The notes: generated from the letters alone by a model not told the origin. A stretch of DNA of 6,676 bases from an uncultured Mycoplasmatota bacterium (GCA_900553435.1 USDC01000036.1:1-6676), one strand, 5' to 3'; numbered from the stretch's first letter, positions 1-5,926 are shown. A program made the numbers and translations.

Positions 1-1
1 T

Positions 2-511
2 GAAAAAGAAAGATATAAAAAACTAAGAGATACACAATATGATATTTTAAAAAATTTAAATATAAAAGAAAGACCAAAACCAGAAATAGATGAAGAAAAA
101 TTTAATACTCAAGAAAGAACATTAATAGATTTAATAAACACAGTTGCAATAAATAAAAACAACAATGATTTATTAAGTGAACTTTCTGAGGGGGATGATG
201 AAACAACTGGTTCAATTGATGAAGAAAGTAATAACGAAGATTTAAAAGCATTAATAAAAGAAGAAATTGATAAAGATAAAACTAAAGAAGTACCTAAAGA
301 AAATGAAGATGAAAATATTCAAAACTTAGATAATTCTTTTTATACAAGCTCGCTTAATTTTTCAAAGGATGATTTTGAAGACTTTAATGATGTAGAAGAA
401 AGTGGCGGAAGAGGAATTGTTGCTAAAATAGGAATTATACTACTTATTTTATGTATTTTGGGTGTTCTTCTTTTAATCGCAAATTTTATTTTTGATTTAA
501 ATATTATATAG
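2..511 (+). CDS. C-terminal part of an acidic protein with a C-terminal membrane anchor (function unknown)
   Basis: An open frame enters from the left edge and ends at TAG 509-511, giving 169 visible residues; the start lies outside the window. The visible part begins with a charged, Lys/Glu-rich stretch that looks helical. A very acidic, Asn/Asp/Glu-rich and probably disordered region follows (about residues 60-135). Then comes a Gly-Gly-Arg-Gly linker and one hydrophobic segment (about residues 140-164, roughly bases 418-493), ending in the short tail DLNII. This layout suggests a cytoplasmic protein held in the membrane by a C-terminal helix, with almost nothing outside. I recognise no family. 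The gene before yunB in B. subtilis, yunA/lytH, encodes a cell-wall peptidase; nothing here resembles one. Codon use matches the AT-rich neighbours. The reading frame is well supported; topology is inferred. Confidence 0.8.
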   Translation, partial: EKERYKKLRDTQYDILKNLNIKERPKPEIDEEKFNTQERTLIDLINTVAINKNNNDLLSELSEGDDETTGSIDEESNNEDLKALIKEEIDKDKTKEVPKENEDENIQNLDNSFYTSSLNFSKDDFEDFNDVEESGGRGIVAKIGIILLILCILGVLLLIANFIFDLNII

Positions 512-537
512 AACTGTAATAGTTCTATTTTTCTTTT
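508..537 (+). terminator. Rho-independent terminator of the upstream gene
   Basis: ATAGAACT (508-515) and AGTTCTAT (521-528) form a perfect 8-bp stem around the 5-base loop GTAAT. A T-rich run (TTTTCTTTT) follows. The TAG stop codon of the upstream gene (509-511) lies inside the left arm, so the gene ends within its own terminator. The stem is AT-rich but perfect. Confidence 0.75.
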
Positions 538-539
538 AT

Positions 540-545
540 TATAAT
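540..545 (+). promoter_or_regulatory. -10 element of yunB, probably giving a leaderless mRNA
   Basis: TATAAT at 540-545 lies seven bases before the yunB ATG, so transcription would start at or next to the A of the start codon. No Shine-Dalgarno sequence lies between it and the ATG, and an in-frame TAG (550-552) immediately precedes the ATG. No -35 hexamer is clear; that region is taken up by the preceding terminator hairpin. A mother-cell sigma factor could also read this site, but the sequence does not decide it. Confidence 0.5.
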
Positions 546-552
546 TTATTAG

Positions 553-1290
553 ATGAAAAGAAAAATAAGGTTAAAAAAAAGAGGAAGAATTAAAATAAAT
601 AAACTTACAATATCAATAATATTAGTTATTATTTTTCTTTTATTATGGTTTTTTATTTTTAATAAAGAACTTTTACCTATACTTTCAAATTATGCTTTAG
701 CCAAAACTGAAAATATCTCAACAAAAATAATAAATGAAGCAGTAACTAAGAAAATCGCAAAAGAGGAATATTTAAATGATTTAGTTGAAACTACATTAAA
801 TAAAAATGGAGAAATAGTTAGTGTAGATTTTAATCCTGTTTATGTTAATAAAGCATTAAGTACAATTACAAATGAAGTTCAGAATAATATAAAAAAAATA
901 GAGGAAGGAAATGTAGATTTTGATAGTAAAATTATTAAAAATGATAATGATTTAATTTTTGAAATTCCTTTTGGAATAGTATTTCGTATGCCTATATTAG
1001 CTGATTTAGGGCCAAAACTCCCACTTAAGACAAAGATTATTGGGAATGTAATTAGTAATATAAATACTAAGATAACAAACTACGGAATAAATAATGCAAT
1101 GTTAGAAATTTATATAGAAGTAGAGGTAAGTGAACAAATATTACTTCCATTTATTTCAAAGAAAACAACAGTTAAAGAAAACATACCAGTAGCTATGAAA
1201 GTAATACAAGGAACTGTACCTAAATATTATGGAGGTAGTATGAATAACAATTCTTCAATGTTTTCAATTCCAATAGAAAATGAGAAATAA
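553..1290 (+). CDS. yunB: Sporulation protein YunB homologue
   Basis: The 245-residue product has a Lys/Arg-rich start (residues 2-17), one membrane helix (about 18-36, rich in Ile, Leu and Phe) and a long extracytoplasmic domain. By the positive-inside rule the N-terminus is cytoplasmic. The family signature is in the second half: an IPFG segment, ADLGPKLP (about 150-157), a TKITNYGINNA-type stretch, then the IPVAMKVIQGTVPKYYGG ending that I recall from Bacillus YunB proteins. B. subtilis YunB is of similar length (about 250 residues) and is a mother-cell, sigma-E-dependent protein needed for efficient sporulation; its biochemical role is unknown. The start is fixed by an in-frame TAG just upstream and no other suitable early start. 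There is no SD. The yutD-like gene follows 30 bases later without a terminator, so read-through is likely. The assignment rests on remembered motifs, not an alignment. Confidence 0.88.
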   Translation: MKRKIRLKKRGRIKINKLTISIILVIIFLLLWFFIFNKELLPILSNYALAKTENISTKIINEAVTKKIAKEEYLNDLVETTLNKNGEIVSVDFNPVYVNKALSTITNEVQNNIKKIEEGNVDFDSKIIKNDNDLIFEIPFGIVFRMPILADLGPKLPLKTKIIGNVISNINTKITNYGINNAMLEIYIEVEVSEQILLPFISKKTTVKENIPVAMKVIQGTVPKYYGGSMNNNSSMFSIPIENEK

Positions 1291-1293
1291 CTA

Positions 1294-1302
1294 TGATAAA
1301 AT
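1294..1302 (+). promoter_or_regulatory. Extended -10 promoter of the yutD-like gene
   Basis: TG-A-TAAAAT (1294-1302) is an extended -10 element, four bases after the yunB stop. No good -35 is visible, as is usual for extended -10 promoters. A start near 1309 would give a leader of about 12 bases that begins at the SD, AGGAG at 1309-1313, seven bases before the ATG. The same TATG-N-TAAAATAT core recurs before the 730-residue gene. Confidence 0.5.
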
Positions 1303-1320
1303 ATAAATAGGAGTAGGAAT

Positions 1321-1599
1321 ATGGAAATAAAAGTAGAAAATAATAAATATAAAATTATTAAAAATTATAAAGAAGCTTTTAAAAAGGAAGAATTTATAGA
1401 AAAATGCACAGAATATTTTTTTCCATATGATTTTATTGTGGGAGATTATGCATATGGAAAATTAAGGCTTAAAGGTTTTAGTAAAAAAACAAATAAAAAC
1501 TTTAACAAATATAATGATTGTACAAAAATAAATGATTATATTGAAAATGATTGTGCATATGGTTGTTCTTATTTTATTTTAGAAAAAGAAAATAATTGA
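1321..1599 (+). CDS. yutD: YutD family protein (DUF1027-type)
   Basis: This 92-residue soluble protein matches the YutD family, about 100 residues long in Bacillus. It begins with a short beta-rich part containing an NNKYKIIKNYKEAF-type stretch. The core signature is DFIVGDYAYGKLRLKGF (residues 37-53), and the ending DYIEN-C-YGC-YFILEK includes two conserved-looking cysteines. In Bacillus YutD the corresponding stretches read approximately YDYIVGDWGYGQLRLKGF and FGCAYFVLKK. No biochemical function is established; the family is largely limited to Bacilli, which supports the class assignment of the host. In B. subtilis yutD lies in the same cluster as yunB and yutH, and all three occur in this window. 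SD AGGAG lies seven bases before the ATG. The stop is TGA; reading it as Trp would add only three residues before TAA. Confidence 0.9.
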   Translation: MEIKVENNKYKIIKNYKEAFKKEEFIEKCTEYFFPYDFIVGDYAYGKLRLKGFSKKTNKNFNKYNDCTKINDYIENDCAYGCSYFILEKENN

Positions 1600-1624
1600 T
1601 TAAACTAAATAGTTATGGTAAAAT
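1596..1624 (+). promoter_or_regulatory. Promoter of the 730-residue gene
   Basis: TTGATT (1596-1601) and TAAAAT (1619-1624) are 17 bases apart, and a TG at 1616-1617 makes an extended -10. The -35 overlaps the TGA stop of the yutD-like gene (1597-1599). The predicted start is near 1631, leaving a leader of about 24 bases with the SD AGGAAGG at 1638-1644, ten bases before the ATG at 1655. This is the best-formed protein-gene promoter in the window. Confidence 0.7.
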
Positions 1625-1654
1625 ATTTATTGAAAATAGGAAGGGTGCAGGCTC

Positions 1655-3847
1655 ATGGAAAAAATAACAATTTATCAAATTAATAAAAAGCCTGAAGAAG
1701 TGGATTTATTAAATGCGTTTAAAATTATTAAATCCCAAAGAGGTTTTGTAATTTTATCAAAAGGAGAAGATGCTGGAAATAACTTAAGTAAAATATATGC
1801 TTCAGAAATTATAGAGGAAGATCCAACATCATATAAATTAATAGGTTTAACAGATAAAAATACTTGGAATGAAGTAAAAGCTGCAATGAAAGAGATAGTT
1901 GACCAAAAATTATCTACTATTGAATATCTTGATTTAAGTGGTAAAAAGTTAAATGGTGATTTTCCAGGTAATACTAAGGCTGCGGCACTTGCTAGTAGCA
2001 CTGTTTCAAGTCTTGGAAATTACAGCTTTAAAAAGGAAGAAAATAATACTATTTTATCTCAACCACAAAGTGTTACAGCAGGCCCAGCGCAAGCTCCTAA
2101 AACGCCTAATCCAGCGGTAAATAACGTTGTTAATCCACAACCAAATAGTTTTAATGCTTTTAATGCTGAAGTAACTGCCGTACCAGAAACTCCACAACCA
2201 CAAAGTAATTTTAATCCTAACGGCTTTAATGATGCGGTTAAAATATCGTTAGAAGAAAATAATAGTTTTGGAAATCCTGCATCTCAATATAAACAAGATA
2301 CATCAAACGGATTTGGAGCATTTGGATTTGAAACTCCAGAAGTGCCAGATAATCCAATTTCACAAAAAAAAGAAGAAAATGATACTACAAAGGATTTTGC
2401 AGCTGCGTTTAATGGAGGTTCGGAAGAAATAGAAGCGGTACCTACAAATAATGATGTATCACAATCAAATGAACCAACTGAAATTGAAAAAAATACGGTG
2501 GACTCAATTGATAGTAGTTTAGAGGACAATAATAAAGTAAATGATGAAGCTGAAGCTGATTTAAATATAGGTGTAGTAAATTTAAATCTTCCTGCACAAG
2601 AAGAAAAAAAAGAAACTCTAAATCCTACAAATGAATTAAACGTAGAAGAAAAAAAAGAAACTCAAAATTTAAATGACTCGAATTTAACTTCTGAACCATT
2701 ATTAGGAGAAAAGATAAATGAATTGTCAAATGATGAAATAAAACCAAATAATGTAGTCGATATAAATGATTATAGAACAGAAAAAATAGAAAACGAAGAA
2801 AAAATGACTGAAGAGACAAATATTGGATATAAAGAATTCGAAAAATCACAACAAAATATTTTGTCTTATGTTGATGGACTTAAAGAACTTCATGAAAAAA
2901 CAACTAAAGATTTATATTTGACTAGAAAAGAACTTTCAGAATTTCAAGAAAAATGTTATACATTAGAAGGTATAAATGATAGTTTAGAAAAATCAAATAA
3001 ATTATTAACTGAAGAAACTAATTTAAGAGAAAAAAGAATTCGTACATATGAAAAACAAATTGAGGAACTTGAAGAAAAAATAAGAAATTATGAAAGTAAA
3101 TTAAATGATTTAGAAAGACAAATTTCAGTTTATGAAGAAAAAGATGTTTTTCAAAATGAAGAAAAAGGAAATTTGGTCAGAGAAAATGAGGAACAAAAAG
3201 ATATAATAGCTTCGCTCACTGTAGAAAAAAATAGACTAGAAGAAGAAATTTCTAAAAAAGATGAAGCAATATCTGCGAAAAATGTAGAAATAGAAGATTT
3301 AAAAAAAGAAAAAGAAGAATTACAAAAGAAAGCTGAAGCCGCAGAAATAAGGACTCAAATTGCTGAACAAAGTAGAGAAGATATTATTAAAAATAATTTC
3401 GGAGAAAATCCGGAACAAACAGAAGATAAAACAATTGAACCTGTTTCTGAAGTAAAAGAATCTGAACTTAAAATTGTAGGTGGAGATATTAGTGATATAA
3501 ATATTGAGAATAAAACTCCAGAAGAACCAACAATAGAAATTGTTCCTACAATTGAAAATAAAGAAGATACTGTTGTAGAACCAAAGTTTACTACAGTAAA
3601 TGAAACTCCTGAAGTTAAAGTTGAAACAGAAGTTAAAACCGATAATGTTACTCCAATAGATAATTATAAAGTTGATGAAAAACAAGTACCAGAAGTTTCT
3701 AAGAATTCAGATAAAAGTATGTTAGGTGAAATTAATCTTGAAGATTTACAAGCACTTGCAAATAAATATATGAGTTCTGATACAACTACAGATATTACTG
3801 GAGGTACTGAAAATGAATCTGGTTTTTCAAGAGTACATGCAGCATAG
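1655..3847 (+). CDS. Large acidic coiled-coil protein of unknown function
   Basis: I do not recognise a family for this 730-residue protein. It has no signal peptide and no membrane segment, so it should be cytoplasmic. Residues 1 to about 105 look like a small folded alpha/beta domain with FVILSKG, an ASEII stretch and KLIGLTDKNTW. From about 110 to 390 it is low-complexity, rich in Pro, Asn, Gln and Glu, with spaced Phe motifs (F166/F169, F220/F223, F248/F252) and an imperfect 15-residue duplication starting EEKKET. Residues about 395-580 form a long coiled coil with clear Leu/Ile heptads and dense Glu/Lys. A second acidic Pro/Thr/Val-rich linker follows, then a compact helix-like ending, SMLGEINLEDLQALANKYM (688-706). 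This resembles a scaffold: folded head, flexible arm, rod, docking helix. It has its own promoter and terminator and lies between the yutD-like and yutH-like genes; a role in spore assembly or another morphogenetic process is only a guess from position. Confidence 0.88.
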   Translation: MEKITIYQINKKPEEVDLLNAFKIIKSQRGFVILSKGEDAGNNLSKIYASEIIEEDPTSYKLIGLTDKNTWNEVKAAMKEIVDQKLSTIEYLDLSGKKLNGDFPGNTKAAALASSTVSSLGNYSFKKEENNTILSQPQSVTAGPAQAPKTPNPAVNNVVNPQPNSFNAFNAEVTAVPETPQPQSNFNPNGFNDAVKISLEENNSFGNPASQYKQDTSNGFGAFGFETPEVPDNPISQKKEENDTTKDFAAAFNGGSEEIEAVPTNNDVSQSNEPTEIEKNTVDSIDSSLEDNNKVNDEAEADLNIGVVNLNLPAQEEKKETLNPTNELNVEEKKETQNLNDSNLTSEPLLGEKINELSNDEIKPNNVVDINDYRTEKIENEEKMTEETNIGYKEFEKSQQNILSYVDGLKELHEKTTKDLYLTRKELSEFQEKCYTLEGINDSLEKSNKLLTEETNLREKRIRTYEKQIEELEEKIRNYESKLNDLERQISVYEEKDVFQNEEKGNLVRENEEQKDIIASLTVEKNRLEEEISKKDEAISAKNVEIEDLKKEKEELQKKAEAAEIRTQIAEQSREDIIKNNFGENPEQTEDKTIEPVSEVKESELKIVGGDISDINIENKTPEEPTIEIVPTIENKEDTVVEPKFTTVNETPEVKVETEVKTDNVTPIDNYKVDEKQVPEVSKNSDKSMLGEINLEDLQALANKYMSSDTTTDITGGTENESGFSRVHAA
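2600..2689 (+). repeat. Two imperfect 45-bp tandem units inside the 730-residue gene
   Basis: The 19-base purine-rich block GAAGAAAAAAAAGAAACTC occurs at 2600-2618 and 2645-2663, exactly 45 bases apart. The register is therefore kept, giving two 15-residue units that both start EEKKET and then diverge (LNPTNELNV versus QNLNDSNLT). Each block carries eight consecutive A, a site prone to slippage. The region is probably disordered linker. Confidence 0.7.
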
Positions 3848-3872
3848 TTAGCATAATTATGCTGCTTTTTTT
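3839..3872 (+). terminator. Rho-independent terminator of the 730-residue gene
   Basis: GCAGCATA (3839-3846) pairs perfectly with TATGCTGC (3858-3865), and seven T follow (3866-3872). The TAG stop (3845-3847) overlaps the end of the left arm. The loop and right arm also contain a self-complementary AGCATAATTATGCT, so a second, competing fold exists. Confidence 0.88.
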
Positions 3873-3873
3873 A

Positions 3874-3879
3874 TATACT
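3874..3879 (+). promoter_or_regulatory. -10-like element of yutH, probably giving a leaderless mRNA
   Basis: TATACT at 3874-3879 lies five bases before the yutH ATG, and no SD is present. With this element the start codon would lie at or very near the 5' end of the mRNA. Upstream, GCATAAT (3851-3857) followed after 14 bases by TATATACT (3872-3879) partly matches what I recall of the sigma-E consensus (about kcATATT, then CATACAnT). That would suit a mother-cell gene, but these bases also belong to the terminator and its T-run, so the match may be chance. Confidence 0.4.
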
Positions 3880-3884
3880 TTAAT

Positions 3885-4805
3885 ATGAAAAATGTATTAA
3901 ATTATAAATATAATTTATATCCGGATAGAGTAATTAATGTAAAAGATAGTTATTATTTTTTTATTGATAATAATAAATATTATATTGTTAAATTAAATAG
4001 ACAGGTAGAAGAAATAGATTTGATTTTTAGTGTTAATAAAAAGCTTGAGTTAATGAATAAAGCTGTTTATAGTATTGTTTTAGATAAAGAAAATAAAAAA
4101 TATTTTGATTTTGAGGAAAAAAATTATATGATTTTAAAAGTTTTAAAAGAAGAAAATAAAAGTTTAAAATTATTTGATATTATTGAATTTAATAAACTTT
4201 TAAAAACGAAGTCTAAAAATTTGTTAAACAGAAATGATTGGAAAAAACTATGGAGTGAAAAAATTGATTATTATGAATATAGGATGAGTGTTGTAAAAGA
4301 AGAAAATGATATAGTAAATAGAAGTTTTAGTTATTATGTTGGGCTTGCTGAGGATGCAATAGGTTATTATGTTGATACATTATTAGAAGAAAAAAACATA
4401 AATATGGAACTTTGCATTTCTCATAAAAGGATAAGCTATCCAACAATTAATGCCAAGATATATAACCCACTTACTTTTGTATTTGATTATAAAGTTAGAG
4501 ATATTGCTGAATATTTAAAAACAATGTTTTTTTTAGATAAATTAGATTGGAATGAGGTTTTAGAACTTTTTAATAAATTTTTGATTTCTAAAACAAACTG
4601 TAGATTATTTTATGCTAGATTATTATACCCCTCATATTATTTTGATGCATATGAAGAATATATAGAAACTAGAGATGATAAAAAATTAAAAAATATAATA
4701 TCAAAATCAAAAGAATATGAAGACTTTTTATTTGATATTTACTATTTAATAAAAAAATATGCACAAATACCTGAAGTTGAGTGGATTATAAGAAAAAAAG
4801 TTTAA
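3885..4805 (+). CDS. yutH: YutH-like spore coat protein (CotS-type kinase-fold protein, probable pseudokinase)
   Basis: The 306-residue protein resembles YutH, a spore-coat-associated relative of CotS with an aminoglycoside-phosphotransferase-like kinase fold. The N-lobe is beta-rich: a YYFFIDNNKYYIVKL stretch supplies the expected Lys strand, and a YMILKVLKEE hinge follows near residues 83-92. The C-lobe holds the most typical part: H180-K-R-I, then Y-NPLTFVFDYKVRDIAEYLK (about 193-212) with D201, which matches the position of the metal-binding Asp, and later FYARLLYPSYYFD. The HxD catalytic motif of active family members is replaced by H180-Lys-Arg, so phosphotransfer is unlikely. No signal peptide or membrane helix is present. 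The ATG is the only plausible early start and has no SD. In B. subtilis yutH lies near yutD and yunB; here the 730-residue gene stands between. A terminator separates it from that gene, and the S1 gene follows 39 bases after its stop. Confidence 0.82.
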   Translation: MKNVLNYKYNLYPDRVINVKDSYYFFIDNNKYYIVKLNRQVEEIDLIFSVNKKLELMNKAVYSIVLDKENKKYFDFEEKNYMILKVLKEENKSLKLFDIIEFNKLLKTKSKNLLNRNDWKKLWSEKIDYYEYRMSVVKEENDIVNRSFSYYVGLAEDAIGYYVDTLLEEKNINMELCISHKRISYPTINAKIYNPLTFVFDYKVRDIAEYLKTMFFLDKLDWNEVLELFNKFLISKTNCRLFYARLLYPSYYFDAYEEYIETRDDKKLKNIISKSKEYEDFLFDIYYLIKKYAQIPEVEWIIRKKV

Positions 4806-4829
4806 AACTAACAATAAATTTGATATAAT
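4801..4829 (+). promoter_or_regulatory. Promoter of the S1-domain gene
   Basis: TG-A-TATAAT (4821-4829) is an extended -10 with a perfect hexamer. TTTAAA (4801-4806), 17 bases upstream and overlapping the yutH stop, is a fair -35. The start would be near 4836, leaving a leader of about nine bases. The SD GGTGG (4836-4840) is only four bases from the ATG, which is closer than usual. Confidence 0.65.
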
Positions 4830-4844
4830 TATTATGGTGGTTTT

Positions 4845-5198
4845 ATGGGAAGTATAAAAGTAGGAGACATTGTAAAGGGGCAAGTTACTGGAGTTACAAA
4901 ATACGGTGTATTTGTATCATTAAATGATGATTATACTGGATTAGTTCATATTTCAGAAATTTCAGAATTATATATAAATAATATTGAAGAACTTTTTAAA
5001 GTAGGGGATGTAATAAAAGTAAAAGTACTTGAAATAGATGAAGATAAAAGCCAAGTTAAACTTTCTATAAAAAAAGTTAAATTTAAAACAAAACCTAAAA
5101 AAATTGATTTACAAGAAAGAGGGGAGGGTTTTAAATTATTAGAAGAAAACCTTAATAAATGGACTAAAGAAAAATTAGAGGAAATGAATGTAAAATAG
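4845..5198 (+). CDS. yugI: S1-domain RNA-binding protein, YugI/CvfD (general stress protein 13) type
   Basis: The 117-residue protein is one S1 (OB-fold) RNA-binding domain (about residues 4-78) with a charged helical tail. The domain shows the usual order: VGDIVKGQVTGVTKYGVFVSL (6-26), GLVHISEIS (32-40) and a VGDVIKVKVLEID...VKLSIKK ending. The aromatic and basic residues Y20, F23 and H35 lie where S1 domains contact RNA. The ending GFKLLEENLNKW resembles the GFNTLKDKLEEW tail of B. subtilis YugI and favours YugI/CvfD over YabR, although both families are close. These proteins bind ribosomes or mRNA and tune translation, stress tolerance or virulence in Firmicutes; the exact target here is unknown. 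The gene has its own promoter and a weak, close SD. It precedes the tRNA operon with no clear terminator between, though the tRNAs have their own promoter. Confidence 0.88.
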   Translation: MGSIKVGDIVKGQVTGVTKYGVFVSLNDDYTGLVHISEISELYINNIEELFKVGDVIKVKVLEIDEDKSQVKLSIKKVKFKTKPKKIDLQERGEGFKLLEENLNKWTKEKLEEMNVK

Positions 5199-5218
5199 TA
5201 AAAAACTTAAGATTTTTA

Positions 5219-5247
5219 TTGACACTAAGCTATATCTTTGATATAGT
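5219..5247 (+). promoter_or_regulatory. Promoter of the tRNA operon
   Basis: TTGACA (5219-5224) and TATAGT (5242-5247) are separated by exactly 17 bases, a near-consensus housekeeping promoter as expected for stable RNA. Transcription should start near 5254, about 18 bases before the first tRNA. A small inverted repeat ACTTG/CAAGT (5251-5265) at the start of the leader may help 5' processing. Confidence 0.88.
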
Positions 5248-5271
5248 TGTACTTGTCAAGCAAGTTATTTT

Positions 5272-5348
5272 GGGCGATTAGCTCAGTTGGTTAGAGCACC
5301 TGCCTTACAAGCAGGGGGTCGGGAGTTCGAGTCTCTCATCGCCCACCA
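5272..5348 (+). tRNA. tRNA-Val (UAC)
   Basis: Acceptor stem GGGCGAT/ATCGCCC is perfect. The anticodon loop CTTACAA gives anticodon UAC, for GUA and other GUN codons. Discriminator A and CCA are encoded. First gene of the operon; only one base separates it from tRNA-Thr. Confidence 0.98.
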
Positions 5349-5349
5349 T

Positions 5350-5425
<76 letters not shown>

Positions 5426-5429
5426 TGAT

Positions 5430-5513
5430 GGAGAGGTAGCGAAGTGGCTAAACGCGGCTGACTGTAACTCAGTTCCTTTTGGTTCGGTGGTTCGAATCCA
5501 CTCCTCTCCACCA
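5430..5513 (+). tRNA. tRNA-Tyr (GUA)
   Basis: Class II tRNA with a long variable arm. Acceptor GGAGAGG/CCTCTCC is perfect, the anticodon loop CTGTAAC gives GUA, and CCA is encoded. A long variable arm is normal for bacterial tRNA-Tyr. Confidence 0.98.
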
Positions 5514-5526
5514 TCTATCTAATGAA

Positions 5527-5602
5527 TGGGGTATAGCCAAGCGGTAAGGCAACAGACTTTGACTCTGTCATTGCGCTGGTTCGAATCCAGCTACCCCAGC
5601 CA
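5527..5602 (+). tRNA. tRNA-Gln (UUG)
   Basis: Acceptor TGGGGTA/TACCCCA is perfect with the U1-A72 pair typical of tRNA-Gln and discriminator G. Loop CTTTGAC gives UUG, reading CAA. CCA is encoded. Confidence 0.98.
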
Positions 5603-5610
5603 TAAGGTAT

Positions 5611-5686
5611 GACCCGCTAGCTCAGTTGGTAGAGCATCTGACTTTTAATCAGAGGGTCAGGCGTTCGAGTCGCCTGCGGGTCACCA
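5611..5686 (+). tRNA. tRNA-Lys (UUU)
   Basis: Acceptor GACCCGC/GCGGGTC is perfect. Loop CTTTTAA gives UUU, reading AAA, the dominant Lys codon of the AT-rich genes here. CCA is encoded. Confidence 0.98.
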
Positions 5687-5699
5687 TTTAACTGAATAA

Positions 5700-5788
5700 G
5701 CCCAGGTGGCGAAATTGGTAGACGCACAGGACTTAAAATCCTGCGGACCTTAAAATCCGTGCCGGTTCGACTCCGGCCCTGGGCACCA
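5700..5788 (+). tRNA. tRNA-Leu (UAA)
   Basis: Class II tRNA of 89 bases. Acceptor GCCCAGG/CCTGGGC is perfect, anticodon loop CTTAAAA gives UAA for UUA, the main Leu codon of the AT-rich genes here. A long variable arm (CGGA...TCCG) is present and CCA is encoded. Confidence 0.98.
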
Positions 5789-5794
5789 TTCAAT

Positions 5795-5868
5795 GCGGGT
5801 GTAGTTCAATGGTAGAACTTCAGCCTTCCAAGCTGACTACGTGAGTTCGATTCTCATCACCCGCTCCA
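5795..5868 (+). tRNA. tRNA-Gly (UCC)
   Basis: Acceptor GCGGGTG/CACCCGC is perfect. Loop CTTCCAA gives UCC, reading GGA. Discriminator T, usual for bacterial tRNA-Gly, and CCA are encoded. Last gene of the operon. Confidence 0.98.
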
Positions 5869-5884
5869 TTATGAGTAAGATTTC

Positions 5885-5917
5885 TGCTCAGAGCCAATGG
5901 CTCTGGGCATTTTTATT
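5885..5917 (+). terminator. Rho-independent terminator of the tRNA operon
   Basis: TGCTCAGAGCC (5885-5895) and GGCTCTGGGCA (5899-5909) form an 11-bp, GC-rich stem with one G-U pair and the three-base loop AAT, followed by TTTTTATT. A further perfect 9-bp inverted repeat, GTAAGATTT (5875-5883) and AAATCTTAC (5918-5926), encloses it and could make a longer cruciform-like structure. The composition change begins right after the outer arm. Confidence 0.93.
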
Positions 5918-5926
5918 AAATCTTAC

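Noticed and set aside
1597..1599. UGA as a Trp codon, as in mycoplasmas.
   Set aside because: UGG is used for the Trp residues checked, and reading through this UGA would add only three residues before UAA.
1645..1647. GTG between the SD and the ATG of the 730-residue gene as an alternative start.
   Set aside because: It is out of frame with the gene and too close to the SD.
1675..3685. Minus-strand open frames within the 730-residue gene.
   Set aside because: They are mirror images of its AT-rich, biased codons; no SD, no domain, and the + strand gene is clearly real.
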